From Xenorhabdus stockiae (GTDB lineage: Bacteria > Pseudomonadota > Gammaproteobacteria > Enterobacterales > Enterobacteriaceae): 64,000 bases of DNA. Both the position numbers and the translations under genes were made by a program. The notes under the pieces are model-generated. The model saw only the letters and a program-made list of their open reading frames with translations, was not told the DNA's origin and did no database searches. Below are positions 20,005-28,516 of this stretch, in pieces (the first letter of the stretch is position 1; every line of letters begins with the position of its first letter). The stretch lies in NCBI RefSeq assembly GCF_002632825.1, contig NZ_NJAJ01000011.1, positions 79,612-143,611 on the forward strand, written 5' to 3'.

Positions 20005-20847
20005 TTATTTCTCTAATGGGAGATTATCATCAGCTCCCCATTCAGCCCATGAACCATCGTATAATGCTGTTTTTTTATGACCAATTATATCAAGCCCCAG
20101 TATTAAAACGGCTGCTGTCATCCCGGAGCCACAACTAGTGATAATGGGTTGATCCAAATCGACACCTTGTTGTTTAAAGATAAGTTTAATTTCATCCGGC
20201 GATTTGTAATGTCCATTTTCAAGTAGCGCTGTCCACGGGACATTTTTTGAACCGGGAACATGGCCCATTCTTAAACCCGGGCGTGGCTCAGGTGCTCTGG
20301 CCTGAAAACGCTCTACCGATCTGGCATCGACAACTTGTGTTTTTTCCTCCTCATTATGGAGAATATCAAGGATCTGCTGCCGGGAAATGACATGTTCGGG
20401 AGAAAAATGGATATTGAATACCTGCGCATGGTGGCTGACTGCTCCCGATTCAGTTGGGTAACCAGCCTGTTGCCAGCCTTGTAAACCCCCTTCAAGAATA
20501 CGGATGTTTTTTGCGCCAAAAGTTTTAAATGTCCACCATGCCCGTGGTGCAGAAAACATATTTCCCTGATCGTAAATGACGATCAGGTGATTTTCACTGA
20601 TTCCCATTTCGCTAACGGCTTTTTGGAAAGTTTCCGGAGCAGGGAGCATATGTGGTAATGGACTCTGAAGGTCGGCTATTTTATCAAGATCAAAAAAGCC
20701 GGAACCCGGTATATGTTTCTCCAGCCATTTCTGCTGATAATCAATGGATTCAGTTGGCATGGGAGCACTGGCATCAATAACAACAATATTCTCATCATTA
20801 AGATGTTCGCTTAGCCATTGTGGAGTAACAAAATATTGACTGTTCAT
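20005..20847 (-). CDS. sseA: 3-mercaptopyruvate sulfurtransferase
   Basis: Two rhodanese domains, 280 residues. It transfers sulfur from 3-mercaptopyruvate to cyanide or other thiol acceptors, giving pyruvate. The active-site loop is SCGSGMTAA near residue 235, with the CGSG(V/M)T signature that separates mercaptopyruvate from thiosulfate enzymes. The inactive N-terminal domain has YDQGNMFSAPRAWW. ATG 20847 gives MNSQYFVTPQWL and has GGAG 8 bases upstream; an in-frame ATG at 20862 is less likely. Confidence 0.93.
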   Translation of the reverse strand: MNSQYFVTPQWLSEHLNDENIVVIDASAPMPTESIDYQQKWLEKHIPGSGFFDLDKIADLQSPLPHMLPAPETFQKAVSEMGISENHLIVIYDQGNMFSAPRAWWTFKTFGAKNIRILEGGLQGWQQAGYPTESGAVSHHAQVFNIHFSPEHVISRQQILDILHNEEEKTQVVDARSVERFQARAPEPRPGLRMGHVPGSKNVPWTALLENGHYKSPDEIKLIFKQQGVDLDQPIITSCGSGMTAAVLILGLDIIGHKKTALYDGSWAEWGADDNLPLEK

Positions 20848-20926
20848 AAGCTTCTCCGTCATTGGATATTCCGTGCGTTATACTACTAAATTGGGTACTG
20901 CAATAAGTCTGAGGGTATATCGGCTA

Positions 20927-21097
20927 TTACTGTTGCCCGGATTGTACGTTTTCCTGATGTACCGTTTCTTGCTGTACTTGTTGTGTCTCTTCTGCTGAGG
21001 CGGTTGAACGGTTATACATGTTCATTCCTGCTAAAATAATGCCTCCGATAGAACCGAGGGTGAATAGTACGATAATAACAAGCAGGATCTTTTTCAT
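20927..21097 (-). CDS. Small single-pass membrane protein (56 aa)
   Basis: Reading the minus strand from ATG 21097 gives a 56-residue protein: MKKILLVIIVLFTLGSIGG, more hydrophobic residues up to about 24, then a polar tail rich in Q, E and T (SAEETQQVQQETVHQEN) ending SGQQ. A GGGAA site lies about 7 bases upstream. It is a likely inner-membrane or signal-anchored microprotein, too short for routine gene calling. I do not recognise the family. It lies just upstream of sseA on the same strand and could share its transcript. Confidence 0.6.
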   Translation of the reverse strand: MKKILLVIIVLFTLGSIGGIILAGMNMYNRSTASAEETQQVQQETVHQENVQSGQQ

Positions 21098-21134
21098 CTT
21101 TGTTCCCGATAAAATTCTTAGTCATGTAGAAGGT

Positions 21135-21203
21135 TATACCCAATGGATTTCCAGTTGCATCGCCGCCAATAACAAAGAGACAACTTGAAAGACAACGGGT
21201 ATA
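21135..21203. repeat. ERIC element E, internally deleted (69 bp)
   Basis: Left arm TATACCCAATGGATTTCCAG and right arm CAACTTGAAAGACAACGGGTATA are intact, but the central ACTGGGGTGAGCG and CATAG core is gone. Both ends are preserved, as in non-autonomous miniature elements. Confidence 0.8.
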
Positions 21204-21361
21204 GAAGTATATCGGCTTCTACACTCCAGACAAGCAATAAGCGACTTTCTGGTTTTTTCTGTAAAAAAGCTGGAAAGCTGTTCCCAATAATCGCGATATC
21301 AGGCTGATCTGAGGGTAACTCTGTGGGAGAATGGGGTGATAATTCTCATGCAGCAAAATAT

Positions 21362-23494
21362 ATGGCACTTTCCAGTTCAATAAAAAATCAAATCAGTCAA
21401 TGGTATAAGGCGTTATCCACCCACATTGATGGTTTCATTCCAAGGGCTCCCCAACGTCAGATGATTGCAGAAGTGGCGAAAACACTGGCAGATGATGAAG
21501 GGCGGCATTTGGTTATAGAAGCGCCCACCGGAGTAGGAAAAACATTATCCTACCTTATTCCTGGGATTGCCGTCAGTCGGGCTGAGCAGAAGCCATTAGT
21601 CGTGAGTACTGCTAATGTGGCTTTACAGGATCAGATTTACAGTAAGGATCTACCGCTATTACGAAAAATCATCCCGGATTTGAAATTCACCGGGGCTTTT
21701 GGTCGCGCACGTTATGTTTGTCCGCGTAATCTGGAAGCTATTTGTGCCGCAGAGGGGGAGCAAATTGATTTAATGCTGCTGGTGGAAGATAAGACTGCTG
21801 TTGCGAATAGTGAAGAACGAGAACTGTGTCGCAGGTTACGCAATGATTACTCTACTTTTGGCTGGGATGGTTTGCGGGATCATCATCAGCTGGCATTGTC
21901 GGATTCGCTATGGTCAAAGGTCAGTACTGATAAGATGAACTGTCTGGCCCGTAACTGTCAGTTTTATCATCGTTGTCCATTCTTTCTGGCCCGAAGGGAG
22001 ATTGAAGATGCTGATGTTGTCGTTGCCAATCATTCTTTGGTGATAGCGGCATTGGAAAGTGAATCCGTCCTGCCGGAAGCTAAAAATATGTTGCTGGTTC
22101 TGGATGAAGGCCATCATATCCCGGATGTTGCAAGGGATTCACTGGAGGTGGAAGGAGAGATTACGCTATTTCAGTTGAATGGGCAGTTGGATTCCTTTGT
22201 TCGTCATGTCGAGCAATATTTGCTTCAGTTCCGTCCGGCAAAACCGCCTGCTTTGGCTGAAATAAACCGTTTGCAGGCTCATTGTGAAAAAATCCGCGAG
22301 TGTTTCAGGGAGCTGGCTGATATCACACAGGCATTATTGCCCGAACGAGGGGATGCAGAAGAATACTTATTTGAACTGGGAAAATTACCGGATAATTTAC
22401 TGCTGTGCTGTCAGACACTATTTAAACTGACAGATGGCCTACGTAGCTTATCTGAAGCGATTCTAAATGATCTTACCGATCAAACTGCGAAACAGGATAT
22501 TGTCAGGTTGCATCGCGCTATCTTGCTGACTAGCAGGACACTGGGTTATTTCGAAAATATGGCAAAGCTGTGGCGTCTGGCTTCGCAGGAAGAATCTTCC
22601 CATGCTCCTATCTCAAAGTGGCTGACACGCCGTTATGAGAAGAATCAGTCACATCTTTACTTTCACTGCGCGGGGATTCGGGTCAGTGAACAATTAACTC
22701 AGTTATTGTGGCGAAACATCCCTCATATTGTCGTAACATCCGCGACATTGCGCTCTCTTAGCAGCTTTTCCCGTATTCAGGAGCTGACGGGACTGCATGA
22801 AAATTATGATGACCGTTTTGTTACTTTAGCTTCCCCTTTTGAACATGTTCGCCAAGGGCGTCTGATTATTCCGCGAATGACGCTGGAGCCTACAATCCAT
22901 AATGAAATGCAACATCTTGAGGAAATGGCGCGTTATTTCCGTTCGCAAATACTGTTGGGTGCTCATCAGGGAATGTTAGTGCTGTTTAGCAGCCAACGTG
23001 CGATGGAGGGTTTTCTCCAATTTGTAAAAGATTTACGGCTGATGTTACTGGTGCAGGGGGATCAACCACGATATCGGCTGGTGGAAACCCATTGCAAACG
23101 TATTGACGAAGGGCAGCCCAGTGTTCTGGTTGGATTGCAGTCTTTTGCTGAAGGACTGGATTTGAAAGGTAATTACCTTTCACAGGTACACATCCATAAA
23201 ATTGCTTTTCCGCCTGTCACAAACCCCGTCATTATCACCGAAAGTGAGTGGCTTAAATCCCTGAAACGATATCCTTTTGAAGTGCAGAGCTTGCCGAGTG
23301 CTTCTTTTAGTCTTATTCAACAAGTGGGAAGACTTATACGCAGTCATGAGTGCCATGGTGATGTGGTAATTTATGACAAAAGGTTGCTGACCAAGCGTTA
23401 TGGTTCCCGTTTGTTGGGGGCATTGCCTGTTTTTCCGATTGAACAACCAGATATACCTTCGGAAGAAATATTACTGAAAATGAAAAAAGGATAA
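21362..23494 (+). CDS. dinG: ATP-dependent DNA helicase DinG
   Basis: XPD-like 5'-3' helicase with an iron-sulfur cluster; it resolves R-loops and replication-transcription conflicts. 710 residues with Walker A APTGVGKT near residue 56, Fe-S cysteines at YVCPRN, CLARNC and CPF, DEGHH box, and C-terminal QSFAEGLDLKG and QQVGRLIRSH. ATG 21362 (MALSSSIKNQISQWYKAL) aligns with the E. coli start; a GTG at 21323 would add 13 residues. No convincing LexA box is visible upstream. The C-terminal basic tail of E. coli DinG is shorter here. Confidence 0.95.
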   Translation: MALSSSIKNQISQWYKALSTHIDGFIPRAPQRQMIAEVAKTLADDEGRHLVIEAPTGVGKTLSYLIPGIAVSRAEQKPLVVSTANVALQDQIYSKDLPLLRKIIPDLKFTGAFGRARYVCPRNLEAICAAEGEQIDLMLLVEDKTAVANSEERELCRRLRNDYSTFGWDGLRDHHQLALSDSLWSKVSTDKMNCLARNCQFYHRCPFFLARREIEDADVVVANHSLVIAALESESVLPEAKNMLLVLDEGHHIPDVARDSLEVEGEITLFQLNGQLDSFVRHVEQYLLQFRPAKPPALAEINRLQAHCEKIRECFRELADITQALLPERGDAEEYLFELGKLPDNLLLCCQTLFKLTDGLRSLSEAILNDLTDQTAKQDIVRLHRAILLTSRTLGYFENMAKLWRLASQEESSHAPISKWLTRRYEKNQSHLYFHCAGIRVSEQLTQLLWRNIPHIVVTSATLRSLSSFSRIQELTGLHENYDDRFVTLASPFEHVRQGRLIIPRMTLEPTIHNEMQHLEEMARYFRSQILLGAHQGMLVLFSSQRAMEGFLQFVKDLRLMLLVQGDQPRYRLVETHCKRIDEGQPSVLVGLQSFAEGLDLKGNYLSQVHIHKIAFPPVTNPVIITESEWLKSLKRYPFEVQSLPSASFSLIQQVGRLIRSHECHGDVVIYDKRLLTKRYGSRLLGALPVFPIEQPDIPSEEILLKMKKG

Positions 23495-23522
23495 ATAATA
23501 TAAAAGTTAATATTATTTATCC
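23489..23522. terminator. AT-rich hairpin at the end of dinG
   Basis: Perfect 13-bp stem GGATAAATAATAT / ATATTATTTATCC with an 8-base loop, overlapping the dinG stop and facing the convergent PhnA-like gene. Probably a bidirectional 3'-end structure. Confidence 0.55.
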
Positions 23523-23552
23523 TTAAGGTAAAGTTAGGCTGATAACTGTTAT

Positions 23553-23774
23553 TTATCCGATTTTTTTCAGGAAACAGGTTTTCAGTACTAACCCTTTGAT
23601 TTTATCAGCATTACATTCGATTTCGTCTTCACGGTGGGTAAGGCGAATATTTTTAATTAATGTGCCACGTTTCAGCGTCTTAGAGGTGCCTTTAACTTTC
23701 AGATCTTTGATAACTTGTACTGAATCACCATCATTCAGCAGGGCACCGTTGGAATCTTTAACTTCGATATCCAT
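23553..23774 (-). CDS. Short PhnA/YjdM-domain protein
   Basis: 73 residues that correspond to the C-terminal domain of YjdM/PhnA (E. coli, about 111 residues): VKDSNGALLNDGDSVQVIKDLKVKG, then KRGTLIKNIRL. The N-terminal zinc-ribbon half is absent, and ATG 23774 has an AGGA site, so this looks like a natural one-domain version rather than a fragment. Despite the name, no link to phosphonate use is established for it. Confidence 0.85.
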   Translation of the reverse strand: MDIEVKDSNGALLNDGDSVQVIKDLKVKGTSKTLKRGTLIKNIRLTHREDEIECNADKIKGLVLKTCFLKKIG

Positions 23775-23898
23775 TGTATATTGTCCTCATGTTTATTTTT
23801 AAAGCAGACGGCATTATAGAGAGAAAAATGAATTTTTTAAAGGTTAGTCTGATTTTTTAGGTTATAACTTCTATTTTAGATATTTTTTATAATAAAAA

Positions 23899-23916
23899 AG
23901 GCCGCAATAACGGCCT
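23899..23916 (-). terminator. Intrinsic terminator for dps
   Basis: Read on the minus strand: AGGCCG, loop TTATTG, CGGCCT followed by TTTTTTATT. It lies beyond ERIC F, so the dps transcript would include the ERIC in its 3' UTR. Confidence 0.75.
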
Positions 23917-24056
23917 ATGCACTTTGTCTTTCAAATCACTTTGTCTTTCAAATTATCTCTTTGGTGGCTGCGCTGGTTCACCCCAGTTACATAGCTCTAT
24001 GCTCCTGGGGATGAACTTCCTTGAGGCAGCGATGTATCTTGAAATCCAGTGTGTAT
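23916..24056. repeat. ERIC element F, with a 17-bp terminal duplication
   Basis: Core tracts GGTTCACCCCAGTTACATAG, GCTCCTGGGGATGAAC and CTTGAAATCCAGTGTGTAT identify an ERIC. At the left, CACTTTGTCTTTCAAAT is present twice in tandem (23920-23936 and 23937-23953), lengthening it to about 141 bp. Confidence 0.85.
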
Positions 24057-24074
24057 GATGATGGTGTTTTTATC

Positions 24075-24581
24075 TTAGTGCTCAATATTGGCTTCAAGAA
24101 ACCATAAAAACTTATCGAGGTCACGGGAAGCCGCTGTGAACATATCTGCTGTATCTTCGTCTTCCGCATCACCAATAGCCTGACGGATATCATTAGCAAC
24201 AATAGCATAACGATCAGCCAGTGCTTTTAAGTGATCCTGTACATCGTGAATACCCGTCGGGTAACTTTCCAGCTGAGTTCCTTTGTGAACTTCCTGAAGT
24301 GTACCTAATGCCACTCCACCTAGCTGCACGACACGCTCGGCAAAGGTATCGAGATGATCAACGAGTGTAGTACGGAAGTCATCCAGCATTTTATGGATGG
24401 CGATGAAGTTTCTACCGCGGATATTCCAGTGTGCCTGCTTAGTCATCAGAGACAGGTCAGTAAACTGGATGACCATATGATTTAGTGCATAAATTGAACT
24501 TTGTTTTACTCCCTCGCTGATATTATTACGGGTATAAATCAGTTTGGAGGAACTTTTTCTGACAAATTTTGCAGTACTCAT
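24075..24581 (-). CDS. dps: DNA starvation/stationary phase protection protein Dps
   Basis: 168-residue ferritin-like protein that forms a dodecamer, binds DNA and oxidises iron with hydrogen peroxide. Ferroxidase ligands lie in [23 protein letters not shown] (about residues 48-70), followed by [20 protein letters not shown] and the C-terminal [13 protein letters not shown]. The basic N-terminal tail ([13 protein letters not shown]) for DNA binding is present. Paired with rhtA as in E. coli, but ompX does not follow. Confidence 0.97.
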   Translation of the reverse strand: MSTAKFVRKSSSKLIYTRNNISEGVKQSSIYALNHMVIQFTDLSLMTKQAHWNIRGRNFIAIHKMLDDFRTTLVDHLDTFAERVVQLGGVALGTLQEVHKGTQLESYPTGIHDVQDHLKALADRYAIVANDIRQAIGDAEDEDTADMFTAASRDLDKFLWFLEANIEH

Positions 24582-24664
24582 TTGTAATGCTCCCTTAATT
24601 TAAACTAATGACATGGGATACATTAAAAGTAGCTGAACATTGAGCAGACGTCATATCGTTTTAT

Positions 24665-24681
24665 GCTATCGAATTGATAGC
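24665..24681. promoter_or_regulatory. Palindrome upstream of dps
   Basis: GCTATC-GAATT-GATAGC, an inverted repeat about 85 bases before the dps start in an AT-rich promoter region. It may be a regulator site; E. coli dps is controlled by OxyR, IHF, Fis and MntR, and I cannot assign it. Confidence 0.25.
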
Positions 24682-24716
24682 TAATAAAAACATCGGTAAT
24701 TAATCTCGGTAATAGT

Positions 24717-24749
24717 AAAAACCGAAAGGTGTCAGTACCTTTCGGTTTT
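24717..24749 (-). terminator. Intrinsic terminator for rhtA
   Basis: Stem AAAACCGAAAGGT / ACCTTTCGGTTTT with a 6-base loop; on the minus strand it is followed by a run of five T. It lies between the rhtA stop and the dps promoter region. Confidence 0.88.
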
Positions 24750-24778
24750 CATAGGTGGTTTCCTATAATCTTCCGTTT

Positions 24779-25669
24779 TTATTCAACTTTTTCTAGTTTA
24801 GTTTTCTGTTTCATGGTTGTAGTAGAGCCAATTGAAGCACAAATGATGCATAGAAGGGCGAGCCACTGTGTTGTGGTTAAATGCTCATTCAGGAAAATGA
24901 TACCGGATAAGGCACCTAATGCTGGTTCCAGACTCATTAACGTACCGAATGTTTTGGCTGGCAAACGTGTAAGGGCGATCATTTCCAATGTATAGGGAAG
25001 TGCGGTCGATAAGATAGCGATGCCCAGAGCAATAGGCAGTAATGAGGCATCAAACAGAAGTGCCGGGCCGGTTTGGATTAATCCCACCGGAAAAAAAATA
25101 ACAGCAGCAATTAATGAGCCGATAGAAACTGTAGCTGCACCATAACCTGCCCCAGCCCGTTGGCCAAAGATAATATAAAGTGCCCAGAAAACGCCCGCTC
25201 CCAGTGCATATAAAATGCCGACAGGATCAAGAGTACTGACGTCATCACCGATAGGTAACAGAAAACCTAATCCGGCAATAACCAATACGATCCAAAGAAA
25301 ATCCACGGGACGGCGTGAGGAAAACATAGCGACAGCCAGTGGGCCGGTAAATTCAAGTGCAACGGCAATACCAAGGGGAATTTTGGATAATGCCATGTAA
25401 AACAGATAATTCATTCCACCGAGTGAAATGCCGTAAGCAAGAAGAGGAGTGAGAGATGAACGCGTAAATTTCAGACGCCAGGGTTTAAAAATCAGGAATA
25501 AAATGATGGTTCCCAGCGCAAGTCTCAGAGCAGTCACACCAGGCGCCCCAATGACATGAAATACTGTTTTAGCTAATGATGCACCAGCCTGAATTGATGT
25601 CATTGAAATTAATAATAAAAATATCGGAAGCAGAGAAAAAGATGCAGCCCGATGTTTAGAAAAGGACAT
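24779..25669 (-). CDS. rhtA: Threonine/homoserine exporter RhtA
   Basis: 296 residues, ten membrane segments, two EamA (drug/metabolite transporter) repeats. It exports threonine, homoserine and related amino acids. The sequence (for example LLISMTSIQAGASLAKTVFHVIG at the N-terminus, and ALPYTLEMIALTRLPAKTFG near residue 225) and the position next to dps both identify RhtA. The gene ends in a strong terminator. Confidence 0.94.
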   Translation of the reverse strand: MSFSKHRAASFSLLPIFLLLISMTSIQAGASLAKTVFHVIGAPGVTALRLALGTIILFLIFKPWRLKFTRSSLTPLLAYGISLGGMNYLFYMALSKIPLGIAVALEFTGPLAVAMFSSRRPVDFLWIVLVIAGLGFLLPIGDDVSTLDPVGILYALGAGVFWALYIIFGQRAGAGYGAATVSIGSLIAAVIFFPVGLIQTGPALLFDASLLPIALGIAILSTALPYTLEMIALTRLPAKTFGTLMSLEPALGALSGIIFLNEHLTTTQWLALLCIICASIGSTTTMKQKTKLEKVE

Positions 25670-25943
25670 TTACAGAAAACCTCAATTACAACATGTTATT
25701 TTAGAAGTGCCATCTTCGCAGTGAAATAGACAGAATACAACATGATTATGTCTTATGAGCGCTAGGCTGACGTGTAAGAGAATAAGCATGAAGTATAGTT
25801 ATTAATTCCTCTTAATCCACATATTATGAAAGCGATATCCTCGTATAAAAGCAGGGTGGTAGAATTCGTTGATGGTTTTATCGTCTTTGATTATTATGCT
25901 ATTCCTTAAATATAAATAGACCATGATTTTCAGGAGAAATGAT

Positions 25944-26408
25944 ATGTTAATCAGGGCAGCTTCTGGGCAGGATCTTGATGCTATTTTATTACTTTATACA
26001 ACATTATTCAGAGAAATGGCTGAGTTGCAGCCTGAAAGGCTGAAAAAGGTTGAACAGGACAGGGCATTTATTATTTCCACTCTTAGTGATGATAACTTTA
26101 ATTTATTAGTAGCAGACGATAATAGTGGAAATATAAAAGGTTTTTGCATCGCACAAAAAAAGCAGACACCACCATTTAATTGCCTTGTTCAAAGGGAATA
26201 TGGTTATGTTATTGATTTATTTGTCAGCCCAGATGTGAGAGGTCAGGGTATTGGTCAGGAATTATTAGCGGAAATGAAAAAGTGGGCGAAGGAAAATAAT
26301 TTTACTCATTTGGAGCTGACTGTTTTATCTGAAAATATTTCGGCAACAAAATTTTATGAAAGAGAAGGTTATAAAGAAATCAATAAATTAATGGCTATTA
26401 CATTGTGA
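25944..26408 (+). CDS. GNAT-family N-acetyltransferase
   Basis: About 154 residues with the GNAT acetyl-CoA binding motif in VDLFVSPDVRGQGIGQELL-like sequence (DLFVSPDVRGQGIG near residue 92) and a C-terminal NISATKFYEREGYKE segment. The substrate is unknown. ATG 25944 is used because AGGAGA ends 6 bases upstream. The next gene, also a GNAT, begins at its stop codon, so the two formed a small operon. Confidence 0.85.
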   Translation: MLIRAASGQDLDAILLLYTTLFREMAELQPERLKKVEQDRAFIISTLSDDNFNLLVADDNSGNIKGFCIAQKKQTPPFNCLVQREYGYVIDLFVSPDVRGQGIGQELLAEMKKWAKENNFTHLELTVLSENISATKFYEREGYKEINKLMAITL

Positions 26409-26422
26409 TTATGGAGTTAAAT

Positions 26423-26891
26423 GTGAAGATTTCTTTAGTAGATATAGATAAAAATAATTATCGAGAAGTGATGTCTCTCGAAGTTGAATCTGGACAGGAG
26501 CAGTTTGTTGCACCAAATTCAGAGTCAATTGCAGAATCAAAGTTTAATCAATACTGTAGGCCAAGAGCAATTTGTCTTGGTGAAGAAATTATCGGTTTTG
26601 CTATGTATGTATGAACGTTGTGTTAATGAAGGAAAGCCAAATGAGTATAATCTTTATCGGATGATGATTGACAAATCTCATCAGAATAAAGGAATTGGCA
26701 GTCTTGCGATGAAATTATTACTGGATGAAATGAAGCAATATGCTGATTGCTACAAAATATCTGTCTGTTATGATGAAACAAGTCAACGTCATAGCCAGTT
26801 TTATCAGCGTTTTGGTTTTACCGAAGTAGGTTATTGTGAAGAGTATGAGGAGATGTTGGCAGAAATTATTATAGAAAATAAAATTTGTTAA
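26423..26891 (+). pseudogene. GNAT-family acetyltransferase broken by a 4-base duplication
   Basis: The first frame (GTG 26423, MKISLVDIDKNNYREVMSLEV, with GGAG 6 bases upstream) stops at 26614 after GFAMYV. A second frame continues exactly where a GNAT should, ERCVNEGKPNEYNLYRMMID, then the acetyl-CoA motif KSHQNKGIGSLAM and FYQRFGFTE, ending at 26891. At the junction the DNA reads ATGTATGTATGAAC; removing one GTAT (26609-26612) restores ATG TAT GAA and a continuous protein of about 155 residues. So this is a single-event frameshift, or a sequencing error at a short tandem. Confidence 0.85.
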
Positions 26892-26956
26892 CTGTGAACT
26901 TCTCTTTAAAAATGAACAGAGAGTTATCTTATAATGAAAATTTGTAGTGGAAGTTA

Positions 26957-27084
26957 TATACCCTTCGTCTTTCAAGTTGCCTCTTTGTTGGCCGCACTCA
27001 TTCATTCTTGGTCACATAGTTGTCTATGCTCCCGAGAATGAGTTCCTTTGCCGCCACGATGCATATTGAAATCCATTGAGTATA
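26957..27084. repeat. ERIC element G (128 bp)
   Basis: Full-length: TATACCCTTCGTCTTTCAAG at the left, CATAGTTGTCTATGCTCCCG in the centre and ATTGAAATCCATTGAGTATA at the right. It occupies most of the 330-bp gap between the broken GNAT gene and the MFS gene; nothing else is visible there. Confidence 0.9.
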
Positions 27085-27221
27085 GATAATTCTCTGGAAG
27101 CTTGCTAAATGAAGGTTTGTCTGCCAGAATTTAAAATTAGTTATGCAGTAAGTTTATTTCGTATATCCTGAAACTTTTTAATTAAAAATACGATAAGCCT
27201 TCAAACTTCTGTGGTGAAATA

Positions 27222-28439
27222 ATGAATATAGGGAAACACTTTAATAATAGCTTTATCTTCAAATTATTGCTCTTTATCATGATTGCGGGATTGGGGTTGA
27301 GAGTACCAATATCTTATATCCCGCCAATGTCTCAGGAAATTATTGACGATTTAAACATAAACTATTCTACCTTTGGTTTAATAACATCGCTGTCACCGCT
27401 GTGTTTTTTCTTTTTTTCTCCTTTAACACCTTATTTTGAAAGAAGAATAGGGTTGTATAAAACCTTATTAATGACATTTGTGGTTGCTATTGTTGCTTAC
27501 ATTCTAAGGTTAAATAGTTCTCTGATATTGTTGTTGGCTTCTACAGTTATGTTTGGGTTTGCTATTGCACTGGGAAATATTGCATTACCTTCATTCTTTA
27601 AAAGTCTGGGTAGTAACAGGGTTGCTCTTCTGTCGTCATCCTATACGGCATCTTTATATCTGGGGCCGGCAATGGCGACCGGTCTGACGTTACCGATTAA
27701 GCATATGCTGGGTTTTTCCTGGAATGAAGTTTCCTGGATTTGGGTACTAATTCCCATATTTTCAGTGCTCCTTATTCTGTTCTTTTCCGATAGAAAACAA
27801 AAAAATTCAGTTAGTAACCCAAATGCCCGTAATGATTATGACGATAAACCTGTGAAGGTGATTAACCCGTGGTCAAGCATTTCATGCTGGATGATGGCTG
27901 TCTATTTCTCTGTGTTATCGTTTAACTTTTATATTATTACTGCCTGGTTCCCCGAAATTATCAGTTCTTATGGAATGGGCCAGACTGAGGCAGCATCTTA
28001 TGCTGCGCTATTCTCATTAGTAGCAATACCTTTTGCGACATTGACTGCCTTTTATATCTATAAAATAAAAAGACAAGAATTCATGTTTGTTATTAACCCT
28101 ATTATTGGCATGCTGGGGATTATTTTATTTATTTATGGTCAAAAACATTTAATTCCTGTTGCTGTCATGATCATGGGGATTGGGGCAGGTATTTGTACCG
28201 GAGTTGCATTCTTGTTACCACTGCTGCGTTTTAATCATACGACTAATATTACGAAAGCAAACTCAATGATGCAATCAATTGGTTATTTGATAGCATTTTG
28301 TGGGCCACTTATTTCTGGTTATATTCATGATTTTACCTCTTCCTGGACTCTTGTTCTGTGGTTGCTTTTCCTTGTTCTGGCAATCCAAGGGATTTTGGGA
28401 ATAATAATCGGTAAAAATGAAAAACTTGATGCGGCTTAA
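27222..28439 (+). CDS. MFS transporter, CynX/NimT-like
   Basis: 405 residues, about twelve membrane segments, with a loop near residue 195 (DRKQKNSVSNPNARNDYDDK) separating the two halves. The N-terminal GLRVPISYIPPMSQEIIDDLNINYSTFGLITSLSPLCF resembles the cyanate permease/2-nitroimidazole transporter (CynX/NimT) subgroup. The substrate is unknown. The AT-rich composition, and absence from the E. coli dps-ybiT interval, suggest acquisition together with the two oxidoreductases that face it. Confidence 0.8.
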   Translation: MNIGKHFNNSFIFKLLLFIMIAGLGLRVPISYIPPMSQEIIDDLNINYSTFGLITSLSPLCFFFFSPLTPYFERRIGLYKTLLMTFVVAIVAYILRLNSSLILLLASTVMFGFAIALGNIALPSFFKSLGSNRVALLSSSYTASLYLGPAMATGLTLPIKHMLGFSWNEVSWIWVLIPIFSVLLILFFSDRKQKNSVSNPNARNDYDDKPVKVINPWSSISCWMMAVYFSVLSFNFYIITAWFPEIISSYGMGQTEAASYAALFSLVAIPFATLTAFYIYKIKRQEFMFVINPIIGMLGIILFIYGQKHLIPVAVMIMGIGAGICTGVAFLLPLLRFNHTTNITKANSMMQSIGYLIAFCGPLISGYIHDFTSSWTLVLWLLFLVLAIQGILGIIIGKNEKLDAA

Positions 28440-28465
28440 TGTTGAAAAGTGTTTAAAAAGAAAAT

Positions 28466-28496
28466 GTGATTAGCGATTTTTATAATCGCTAATCAC
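28466..28496. terminator. Bidirectional hairpin between MFS and SDR genes
   Basis: Perfect 13-bp stem GTGATTAGCGATT / AATCGCTAATCAC with a 5-base loop, between two convergent stops. Confidence 0.7.
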
Positions 28497-28516
28497 CCGG
28501 AATTTATATTTCACAC

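Noticed and set aside
21240..21361. LexA box upstream of dinG
   Set aside because: CTG-type triplets are present (CTGTAAAAAAGCTGG), but no CTGT-N8-ACAG match was found.
24779..25669. rhtA as a generic EamA transporter
   Set aside because: Its position beside dps and full-length similarity to RhtA are enough for the specific name.
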